Shown here: positions 1 to 7,129 of the stretch, in pieces
Layout of the letters: the number at the start of each line of letters is the position of its first letter
Position numbering within the stretch: position 1 is the stretch's first letter
NCBI RefSeq assembly: GCF_008312935.1
Contig: NZ_VSZO01000007.1
Location: 1-64,000 of the forward strand
Direction: 5' to 3'
DNA length: 64,000 nucleotides
Origin: Roseiconus lacunae
GTDB lineage: Bacteria; Planctomycetota; Planctomycetia; Pirellulales; Pirellulaceae
Position numbers and translations under genes: made by a program
Notes under the pieces: model-generated
The model's input: the letters and a program-made list of their open reading frames with translations, nothing else
Database searches by the model: none
Told to the model about the DNA's origin: nothing

Positions 1-387
1 CATGAGATCTGGCAAGCAGAGACCAAGGCCGATGCCGAGAAAGCGTTCGACGCGTTCTGCGAAAAATACCAAGCGAAGTACTCCCAGGCATGTGACTGCC
101 TGAAAAAGGGTCGGTCGGTGCTTCTAGCGTTTTACGACTTTCCGGCCGAACACTGGAGCCATCTGAGGACAACGAATCCGATTGAATCCACATTCGCGAC
201 GATCCGCCTTCGTCATCGCAAGACAAAAGGTAACGGGTCGGGCCGAGCGAGCTTAGCGATGATGTTCAAGCTTGCTGAATCAGCATCGAAGAAATGGAGA
301 CGACTAAACAGCCACGAAAAGATCATTCAAGTCATCGAAGGACGGTCCTTCAAAGACGGAATCCTGCAGGAAGAAATCGCCGCCTGA
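1..387 (+). pseudogene. IS256-family (mutator-type) transposase, C-terminal part
   Basis: The reading frame is open from the left edge and ends at a TGA at 385-387, giving 128 visible residues. The segment containing HLRTTNPIESTFATIRLR is the conserved C-terminal signature of IS256/mutator transposases (DDE enzymes that move the element by cut-and-paste or copy-out). The catalytic Asp residues would lie to the left of the window; the last acidic region before TTNPIEST cannot be judged. The sequence just after the stop includes a small palindrome (388-400 region) and probably the right terminal inverted repeat. Whether the full transposase is intact cannot be told from this window. Confidence 0.85.
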
Positions 388-422
388 GAATTTTCTCAGA
401 ACACAACTATTGCAAATATCTC
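388..422. mobile_element. Probable right end of the IS256-type element
   Basis: About 35 bases separate the transposase stop from sequence that reads as integrase on the other strand. In IS256 elements the terminal inverted repeat lies this close behind the transposase. The integrase frame loses its family-like sequence at about position 422-430, which I take as the junction. The exact end and target duplication cannot be fixed without the left end. Confidence 0.45.
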
Positions 423-713
423 GTAGTCGAGCCCATCCAGGTAGTCGCCAACGTCGCGAGGCGAGACGCCTGGTAGATCTTTGCCGCGCAATTCGCAGTG
501 CTTGAGGAATTGGCGAATTGCACGCTCATAAGCGGACCGTGTGTGTGGTTTGCGAAGCTTCCCGAAGATAAACTCTTCCCAGGCAAATTGTGCTGCTGCG
601 CCCGCCTGCTCAACCAGGGCAGGGAAGGCGTCGTCGCTTGCCTTGGAGACGTTTGCTTTCAGCAGTTCGACGCCCTCCGAAACCGGCACCAAGTGCTGCG
701 GTTGTTCAGTCAT
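396..713 (-). pseudogene. Tyrosine recombinase/integrase, N-terminal fragment cut by IS256 element
   Basis: The frame from ATG 713 gives 105 residues. It contains a typical core-binding (SAM-like) domain with the segment KPHTRSAYERAIRQFLKHCE, followed by SPRDVGDYLDGL. The last residues (about YEIFAIVVF) are translated from the IS end. The whole catalytic domain with the R-H-R-Y residues is missing, so no recombinase activity is expected. The frame can be read further upstream to 812, but family-like sequence starts near the ATG at 713. It lies head-to-head with hamA, so it was probably the left-side integrase of the mobile island or of a nested one. Confidence 0.7.
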
Positions 714-877
714 GCCAATACGAGCAAGTGATCTTGCGTCCGAGTTTTTCAACGCCCCACCAAGATTTGTCCTGGCAACCAGAAGAGTTAATTCACTGAC
801 AAGGCCGACCAAGAATAGGTTTCTATGAGTTTTTTGCGATCTGGATTCGGTTCCAAGTTAATGCATGATAACGTACT

Positions 878-1945
878 TTGTCGAGCATTAACTTGCATGA
901 CAACTCCCAGATGCTTCGCGGCAATGCGGATACGCTATTGTCCTTATGCCAACTTGTGTCTAGCCTGCTCAAGGAGACGGGGATACTCAACGAAATGACA
1001 CTGAGCGATTTAGATCTTCAAAGTGAATTAAAGGGGGCCGCCGAGGGGTTCGGGGTTCGGCTACGCAAATTCGAACTTGATTGGTCCCCACCAGACCTGG
1101 AAATTGAAGGCCATTTCTACTACCTCGCATTCAAAGATGGCAGCCCAAGCGTAGATGACTTTGTCACCTATATCTATCACCAGATCATACCCTTTTGTCT
1201 TCCCAAGCAGGAGATAGAGGACGCACAAGGAAAGGGTCATGTACATCATGTGCAGGACCTCTGCGATAAAGCACGCAACTTGTTCATTAAGGCCCGTTCG
1301 AAACTTAGTGCCTCTCGGCAAGGTGAGCCAGGTGAGCTGATTCTGTATATCTTGCTTGAGTCTGTGCTCTTGGCTCCACAAGTCGCATGCAAAATGTACT
1401 TGAAAACCAGCGAGAACATGCCGGTTCACGGATCCGACAGCGTCCATGCTAGGCTTTTGAGCGACGGTGAGACATTGCAGCTAGTTTGGGGAGAGTCAAA
1501 ATTGTATCAGTCCCTCTCAAATGCTTTCGACGAAACACTCGATTCGATTGCGAGTTTCATAGGGTCTGGCGCGCTACGGTCGCCTCGCGATCGTGATATT
1601 GACATACTCAGAGACCATCTAGCGATTGGGGATGCCGTTCTCAAAGAGAGTCTTCTCCGCTACTTCGATCCGTATTGTGAAGAAAGCAATAAGCTAACAG
1701 AGATCTATGCATGTTTTACGGGGTTCAATGCCGCTATCTTTGACAAAGGCAATGCGCCGGAAGACGTGGAGCAGCAATTCAAGGCTAAATATGCAAAGCG
1801 ATTACAATCGGCGTGTGATCTATTTGCGAGCAAAGTGGAGTCAAATAATCTTTCGAAACTCAAGTTTGTCCTCTTTCTTATTCCATTCGAAGATGTCGAC
1901 GCTGTGAGGAAAAAGTTCTTCGCGAAATTGGGGGTGTCTCTATGA
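878..1945 (+). CDS. hamA: Hachiman defence protein HamA (DUF1837 nuclease)
   Basis: This 355-residue protein matches the HamA/DUF1837 family, the nuclease effector of the Hachiman anti-phage system. The PD-(D/E)XK-like core can be read: GEPGELILYILLE at about 149-161, KMYLKTS at 172-178, HGSDSVH at 184-190 (Asp187) and WGESKLY at 204-210 (Glu206, Lys208). Known family work shows HamA is held inactive by the helicase HamB and cuts DNA when released. The longest frame starts at TTG 878, just after an in-frame stop at 869; ATG 911 is an alternative start. No clear ribosome site is visible. The stop overlaps the hamB start by four bases (ATGA), so the pair is translationally coupled. The region looks less G+C-rich by eye than the flanking chromosome. 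Confidence 0.85.
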   Translation: MSSINLHDNSQMLRGNADTLLSLCQLVSSLLKETGILNEMTLSDLDLQSELKGAAEGFGVRLRKFELDWSPPDLEIEGHFYYLAFKDGSPSVDDFVTYIYHQIIPFCLPKQEIEDAQGKGHVHHVQDLCDKARNLFIKARSKLSASRQGEPGELILYILLESVLLAPQVACKMYLKTSENMPVHGSDSVHARLLSDGETLQLVWGESKLYQSLSNAFDETLDSIASFIGSGALRSPRDRDIDILRDHLAIGDAVLKESLLRYFDPYCEESNKLTEIYACFTGFNAAIFDKGNAPEDVEQQFKAKYAKRLQSACDLFASKVESNNLSKLKFVLFLIPFEDVDAVRKKFFAKLGVSL

Positions 1946-4533
1946 TTCAGGAACTTGCCAATCGGATATGGTCGCATAACGCATTCCACGAAGACTACGC
2001 ATCGCTTGTTACCAATGCGTTCGGCCAATCCTTCGGTCATTCAAGTCAAGAAACGATCGAAAGTGCCCGTATGTTGAAACTCATACGTTCAGCATGCCAC
2101 CTTTCAGGAAGTGATGAGCGGGAGCATCGTGAAGCCGCATATCGCATTGTTGTGAGTGCGTCGAGTATTCCAGAGCTCCTTTCCGATGATCAGCGAAAAG
2201 TCGCCAACCTAGTTTTCTCTAGACTGGGAAACTTCCCAGCGGTTGCCTATCTACGTAGCCAAGCTGAAGCAATTGGAGCGGTTAGCGCTTATGACTATTC
2301 ACTCGCACTTGATATCGATCTGGAGATCAGGCGAACGAATAACACGATCCAGTTTAGCGTTGGACCTGATCTAACTTTGACGGATTTTCAGAGAAGGCTC
2401 TGGAGCGAATTAGAAAGTGAGCAACCGATCGCTGTAACAGCGCCTACTTCAGCGGGAAAGTCTTTTGCGCTCTTGAACTACATCGTGCGGAATCACATAA
2501 ACGCAAAATTTCGCTGGAGCCTTTTCGTTGTGCCTACCCGTGCCTTGATCTCACAAATCACCACTTCAATAGTGGAGATGTTTAGCGTGGCAGGGCCTGG
2601 ACGTGAACCAACAGTTTCTTCAATCCCAATTTCGCCTGAAGAACTGGAGTCCGAGCGCGGGATATACGTCCTAACTCAGGAACGTGCGCAGATCTTGATT
2701 GAGTCCGGAAAGATGCCTCATTTTGACGTCGTTGTAATTGACGAAGCGCAAGGCATTGCGGATGGGCAGCGAGGAATCACGCTGCAAACCGTACTTGAGT
2801 CTATTTTAGAAACGCGAAATCGAGACAGGAATCAGAAAATCCTTTTCGCCGCGCCCCCCATAAGTAACCCGGGGTTGTTCGCAGACCTGTTCTCCTTTCA
2901 AGCATGCGAAGTTATTCGGGAGCGGGAGAGCCCCGTAGCGCAAAACTTGGTTTTCGTCAAAACGAATCCGATTAGCAAAAACATGGTGACGCTCTCTGTA
3001 AAACTTGAGGATGCCATCTTACCGATTGGAGATATTGCTCTCGATAAAGAGCTCTTTGATGACCGTCAGAAGCTGACGATAATCAGTTGGGAGTTTGGGA
3101 AAAAATCTCAGAATATCGTTTTCTCGAGTGGTAAGGCTGAATGCGAGAGGATTGCACTCCAGCTCACAGAGCTTGCGAGTCCAGGGCAAACGACGGATGC
3201 AAATCCTCGTCTTATCGAACTTGCAAAGTTCATTCGAACTCATGTCCACAAAGAGTATTCACTTGCGGAAACTGTCTTGGCTGGAATTGGGTTCCACTAC
3301 GGGAACATGCCTGCAGCAATACGGAAGGCTATCGAGTCAACCTTCGAGAGCGGTGAGCTTAGCCATTTAGTCTGTACAAGCACACTGCTTCAGGGGGTGA
3401 ACATGCCAGCTAGCAACTTGTTCATGCTCAATCCGTCACGCGGATCGGAGAGGCGGGGCGCCCCTGCGGAACCATTGGATGGAGTTGACTTTTGGAATCT
3501 AGCGGGTAGGGCTGGGCGGTTGGGCAAGGAGTTTGAAGGCAATGTCTTCCTAATCGATTACGATCTTTGGAAGTCGAAGCCGATATCTGCTGACCGTGAG
3601 AGAGAAGTCGTCCCCGCACTTGAGCGGACGGTCAAAACTGTAGATAGTCGACTTGTCGACTTCATCGAGGACCGCGAACACCCGTCAGGGACGAGCCCGG
3701 CAGCAGAATCCGCTTTTACAAAGCTTTTTAACGATTATCGGTCCGGAAAGCTTTCGAAGACACTAGATAAAGTTTTTGCGAGCGACGATGCAACATCTGC
3801 AGACGAACTTGAAAATACACTCAGTCGGTGCGTTAAATCAATTAATGTTCCAGTCGAGATAACTGAGAGAAACATCTCCATTTCCCCGTACAGGCAACAG
3901 CAGATGCTTGATTATCTGCGTAAGCGCATGAACGAAAAGCCACCTGAGGAATTCATTCCAATCCATCCGCTTCGCAGCGAAGCCTACGACAGTCTCTTGC
4001 GGATACTTAAACGAGTGCACAACCACTTCGAGTTGAAAAAGAAGTCCGATCGGTCACATGTGTTTTTTTCAAGGTTCGCCATTAATTGGATGAGAGGAGA
4101 GCCGCTTCCAAGGCTTATCGATGCATATCACAACAATCGCAAGAAGAAGATGAAAAAGGCGCCGCGCATGGCGACATCGATTAGGGAAACACTCAATCTG
4201 CTCGAATCCGACCTGCGTTTCCGATACGTAAAATTTCTGCGCTGCTATGAGGACTTGGTCACTCATGCACTTAACGAAGCTGGAAGACCGGAATTAGCAC
4301 AGTCGATTCCGGCAATCCATTTGTTTTTAGAACTCGGCGCATCTTCAGGCACGATGGTAGGACTTATTAGCCTCGGGTTCACACGTACTACAGCAGGCGT
4401 TCTTCAAGATGAGGCAACTGATAAAAACCTATCTAGAGCTTCCGCGTTAGAGTGGTTACGAAGAACCAAGTGGGAGTCCCGTGATATTCCCCAAGCCTGC
4501 CTGGATGAAGTGCGCGAGATTATTGGGAATTGA
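1942..4533 (+). CDS. hamB: Hachiman defence helicase HamB (SF2)
   Basis: This 863-residue superfamily 2 helicase is the partner of HamA. Walker A reads APTSAGKS at 167-174, motif II DEAQ at 267-270, a motif GVNMPA at 485-490 and motif VI AGRAGRLG at 521-528, in the order expected for a Ski2/RecQ-like core. A roughly 140-residue N-terminal region precedes the helicase core, and about 330 residues without a recognised motif follow it, which fits HamB size. In the established model HamB senses aberrant DNA or single-stranded ends and releases HamA. The start ATG overlaps the hamA stop. All core motifs are intact, so the system is probably functional although the recombinases around it are broken. 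Confidence 0.87.
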   Translation: MIQELANRIWSHNAFHEDYASLVTNAFGQSFGHSSQETIESARMLKLIRSACHLSGSDEREHREAAYRIVVSASSIPELLSDDQRKVANLVFSRLGNFPAVAYLRSQAEAIGAVSAYDYSLALDIDLEIRRTNNTIQFSVGPDLTLTDFQRRLWSELESEQPIAVTAPTSAGKSFALLNYIVRNHINAKFRWSLFVVPTRALISQITTSIVEMFSVAGPGREPTVSSIPISPEELESERGIYVLTQERAQILIESGKMPHFDVVVIDEAQGIADGQRGITLQTVLESILETRNRDRNQKILFAAPPISNPGLFADLFSFQACEVIRERESPVAQNLVFVKTNPISKNMVTLSVKLEDAILPIGDIALDKELFDDRQKLTIISWEFGKKSQNIVFSSGKAECERIALQLTELASPGQTTDANPRLIELAKFIRTHVHKEYSLAETVLAGIGFHYGNMPAAIRKAIESTFESGELSHLVCTSTLLQGVNMPASNLFMLNPSRGSERRGAPAEPLDGVDFWNLAGRAGRLGKEFEGNVFLIDYDLWKSKPISADREREVVPALERTVKTVDSRLVDFIEDREHPSGTSPAAESAFTKLFNDYRSGKLSKTLDKVFASDDATSADELENTLSRCVKSINVPVEITERNISISPYRQQQMLDYLRKRMNEKPPEEFIPIHPLRSEAYDSLLRILKRVHNHFELKKKSDRSHVFFSRFAINWMRGEPLPRLIDAYHNNRKKKMKKAPRMATSIRETLNLLESDLRFRYVKFLRCYEDLVTHALNEAGRPELAQSIPAIHLFLELGASSGTMVGLISLGFTRTTAGVLQDEATDKNLSRASALEWLRRTKWESRDIPQACLDEVREIIGN

Positions 4534-4769
4534 CCTTTCCGCACGTACGCGATGTTGTTTGCTTGGTCGGGAGCAGCGACCATACATTCAACACGACGAT
4601 GAAAAAGTTTCAACCTACGTATCCAGTCGTCTTCTGAGAGCGACACTAGAACTGCAATTAGACTAAGCGAGGGACTCGGTGGTCGTTAACCACGGAAAAA
4701 ACCTCGGTCCACAGGTGAGCCCTTGCCCCCGTCTGCGCATTTTATCGCCTCTTCTACTCCGATTTTAGG

Positions 4770-5006
4770 TCAACTGCCGTTTGAATCGAAGATCCACGTG
4801 TGGGCTAAGTCAACGACTTTTCCGACAAGCGGCAAGTCATTTCGTCCGAACGAATTCGAATCCTTCCACGTCTCGCCGTCTTTGTAAATCCGACTGACGG
4901 TTACGTTGTGCCGCGGGCCGTTTGCGGTCTCGTTCTCCCAGATCGCAGCCTTGATGCGGCCCATGCGAATCTCGTGCACAGGGCGTGCTTTCTCTTTCTT
5001 AGCCAC
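4770..5006 (-). CDS. Small conserved planctomycete protein (mobile-cargo type)
   Basis: The frame gives 78 residues from GTG 5006, preceded by a GGAG at the right distance (around 5014-5017); the longer frame to 5090 lacks family-like sequence. The protein has a basic start (AKKEKARPVHEIRMGRIKAA) and the segments WENETANGPRHNVTVSRIYK and SFGRNDLPLVGKVVDLAHTW. I recognise this pattern as a small protein that recurs in planctomycete genomes, often near integrases and transposases; its function is unknown. It resembles a compact beta-rich single-strand-binding-like fold only in size, which is not evidence of function. It lies 38 bases downstream of the 5045-5458 gene and is probably co-transcribed with it. 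Confidence 0.65.
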   Translation of the reverse strand: MAKKEKARPVHEIRMGRIKAAIWENETANGPRHNVTVSRIYKDGETWKDSNSFGRNDLPLVGKVVDLAHTWIFDSNGS

Positions 5007-5044
5007 TGATACGTCTCCAAAACAGGAAAAGAAAATCAACACCA

Positions 5045-5458
5045 TCAAAGTCGCGAATTGGCCAGTTGTTGCCGGCGACAATTCGGACATTTCCCCAGGA
5101 ACCTGCCGGAAGCAGCTTGGGGGTCATAGTTGAGGTTGCTCCATTCCTCATCAATCGCAGAAACATACGACTCGGGGCCACGAGTACCGCAGTGAATGCA
5201 TGCCAGTGCGAAACCCGTTTCGTCACGATTACCAAAATCGGCAAGCGACTGTTCTGCCCACTCAAGTGAGTACTGACACGCAGCAAAGACCGCTGTTCTG
5301 CTCACCTCGTGGTTTCCGTCATCAAGGTTTGTCATCCTTGGTGCAAATCTGCCTTTCTCTAGCCATTCCAGTAGCGCGTTTGCGAATTCGACCACCGCTG
5401 GCCAATCCATCTTCGAGCATGCTTCTCCAAGCAGACGCCATGTTTCATCAGGATCCAT
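5045..5458 (-). CDS. Hypothetical protein with a C-terminal zinc-binding-like CxxC pair
   Basis: The 137-residue protein starts at ATG 5458. Its N-terminal half is helical and acidic (WRLLGEACSKMDWPAVVEF, LLEWLEKGRF), and its C-terminal half contains CIHCG and CPNC pairs about 35 residues apart, a likely zinc site. I recall similar small proteins paired with the KARPVHEIR-type protein in planctomycetes, but I cannot assign a function. The pair sits between the Hachiman genes and the IS66 remnant, on the opposite strand to hamAB, so it is probably another cargo module of the island. Confidence 0.6.
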   Translation of the reverse strand: MDPDETWRLLGEACSKMDWPAVVEFANALLEWLEKGRFAPRMTNLDDGNHEVSRTAVFAACQYSLEWAEQSLADFGNRDETGFALACIHCGTRGPESYVSAIDEEWSNLNYDPQAASGRFLGKCPNCRRQQLANSRL

Positions 5459-5612
5459 GGCTAGGATGCCAGTGAGAGTAGCTGACCGATTTTTGCGTCA
5501 AGCTGCACTCGGTCTCCAGCGAGTGTGATTCGCTGAGATGTAAGCGTTCTATCTGCCCGTGTGGACAGGTGTGTTAGCTTGGTGGGTTTCCTTCCTTTTC
5601 GAGGAGAAACCT

Positions 5613-5978
5613 GTGCCGAGAACTTCCTGCCCAAAACTTACTCAGCAGTGGCGTGAACGGATCCGTCGCTTTGAAAAGTCTGAGTTGACCGTTGCTGATT
5701 TTTGCCAACTCGAAGGCTATAGCGTTGCCTCGTTCTACCAGTGGCGACGAAGGTTTGCAGAAGAGGACCGCGAAGATCAACCCGGCGTTTTCATGCCCGT
5801 CGAGCTGCCCCACGCTGCACTTCAAGGGCATCGGCTTGATGAGCAAGTGCAAGCCGTTGACCTGAGGATCGAACTGCCCGGCGGCGCGGTACTGCGACTT
5901 GATGCCGAGGCCTCCGATCGGCAGCAGTGTCGCCTGATCAGAAATGTCGTTCGGTCGCTCTCCGAGGTCGCTCAATGA
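5613..5978 (+). CDS. tnpA: IS66-family accessory protein TnpA
   Basis: The frame from GTG 5613, behind a GAGGAG at 5601-5606, gives 121 residues. It is the OrfA/TnpA protein of IS66 elements: an N-terminal helix-turn-helix of IS3/IS66 type (LTVADFCQLEGYSVASFYQW) followed by a short acidic tail with IELPGGAVLRL. TnpA is an accessory DNA-binding protein of unclear exact role. The stop overlaps the start of tnpB (ATGA), the normal IS66 arrangement. The rest of the element, including tnpC, is missing to the right. Confidence 0.85.
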   Translation: MPRTSCPKLTQQWRERIRRFEKSELTVADFCQLEGYSVASFYQWRRRFAEEDREDQPGVFMPVELPHAALQGHRLDEQVQAVDLRIELPGGAVLRLDAEASDRQQCRLIRNVVRSLSEVAQ

Positions 5979-6037
5979 TCGCCCTCGCACCGACAACTCG
6001 GATTTTCATTCATACCGACTCGTTTGGCAATTGCTGA
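5975..6037 (+). pseudogene. tnpB: IS66 TnpB stub, truncated after about 15 codons
   Basis: The ATG overlaps the tnpA stop. The first residues MIALAPTTRIFIHTD match the beginning of IS66 TnpB, normally about 115 residues with TDMRKSFDGL next. Here the similarity ends after TD, five unrelated codons follow and a TGA occurs at 6035. The break at about 6018-6022 coincides with the end of the integrase fragment on the other strand, which points to a deletion junction rather than a simple frameshift. Confidence 0.75.
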
Positions 6038-6371
6038 GGTTGTTCGCCCACTGCTCGGCGTGATGCGGCCGAAGCTCGTCTGTGTTTAGCGTCGGGTAGG
6101 CTTCAACGAAGCGCTGCAGGCGATAGCGATACCACTCGTAGGTTGCTTCAGCACGATTGCGTTGGGTCCACTCCAGGAAGTGATCACAGAGCACCGCAAC
6201 AGATCGGCCGCCTGAGGGGGAAACCGTGGGGACTTCCGGCTGAGAGAGAAGCAGGTGGTACTGACGAAACGCCTCGTCCTTGTCTGGTCCGAGGTTGATT
6301 TGCTTGCCGTGAAGCTGGACGTACCACAGGCCGCGAGCGCGGCGATAAAACGGCTTTGGGAAATGGGGCAT
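6006..6371 (-). pseudogene. Tyrosine recombinase/integrase, N-terminal fragment next to tRNA-Arg
   Basis: From ATG 6371 (GGAGAG eight bases upstream) 121 residues can be read. The N-terminus FYRRARGLWYVQLHGKQINL is the arm-type binding domain typical of planctomycete integrases, and EWTQRNRAEATYEWYRYRLQ with HAEQWANNL belongs to the core-binding domain. The catalytic domain is absent: after WANNL the frame runs through the IS66 tnpB stub to a stop at 6006. The gene starts 112 bases from the 3' end of tRNA-Arg and points away from it, the normal layout of an integrase in a tRNA-targeted island. No activity is expected. Confidence 0.78.
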
Positions 6372-6480
6372 GGGTGCTCTCCGGTTTGAGTAAACAACCG
6401 GAGCGGGCCGGAAAGCACGCCGATTTGCTGCATTGTAGCAGCAACTTCTCTGACACGACGATTCCAATCGTCGTAAGTCT

Positions 6481-6556
<76 letters not shown>

Positions 6557-7129
6557 TCTTGGTGGGCCTTTGTTCGACCCGGGATGCGAGAGTTTAGCGG
6601 AGGTGTGTCCTTTTGCAAGCCGACTCGCACAGGTTGTGAATTTTTAATGACGAATCCACTTCGTACTCGCTCGACACCTTCTTACGCAGGTTCTCGTCGC
6701 CTGTGTTTGGGACACTATCGGATCGGTCTCGGTGCGGACTTCACCTTTTTCATGTCTCGCTTTCAGCGATTTTTGTTTCCTCTGTTCATCCCCTTCTATT
6801 GACCCGAATACCACTCCCCGAGCCAAATTGCCCTATCGATTACTGGCAGGAAAATCGCTGGCAGGAAACCCGTCGCCACGTCGCTTGGTGCGCACGCCCG
6901 CGAACTTGTTGCGATTTGCGAACCAGTCCCGTGTGTGGGGGACTTCATTTTGTATGCCTTGGGAGTCGGTTTCGATGTGCGGCCGAAAGCTCGGCAACGC
7001 TGGTTTCTAATCCACCGAATCGGCAGAGTTTGGCTGACCGGATTTCGAGGCACGGGGCATTCGCCGTGGCTGAGCTTCGGTGCCGCGACAGGCTGTTAAT
7101 CAGGGTCGTTTGGCGGTACGATTTCGGGC
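6557..7129. other. Intergenic stretch between tRNA-Arg and mutS
   Basis: About 570 bases. Several overlapping frames of 60-150 codons occur on both strands but none shows a recognisable motif or a convincing start. The tRNA-Arg promoter must lie here on the minus strand and the mutS promoter on the plus strand; I could not locate either with confidence. Confidence 0.5.

Noticed and set aside
878-4533. The helicase-nuclease pair as an undescribed system
   Set aside because: HamA/DUF1837 and HamB motifs and the ATGA overlap match Hachiman, which is already described.
1-6480. Second copy of the tRNA-Arg 3' end as attL
   Set aside because: I found no stretch matching the T-arm and acceptor end in this part; attL is probably left of the window.
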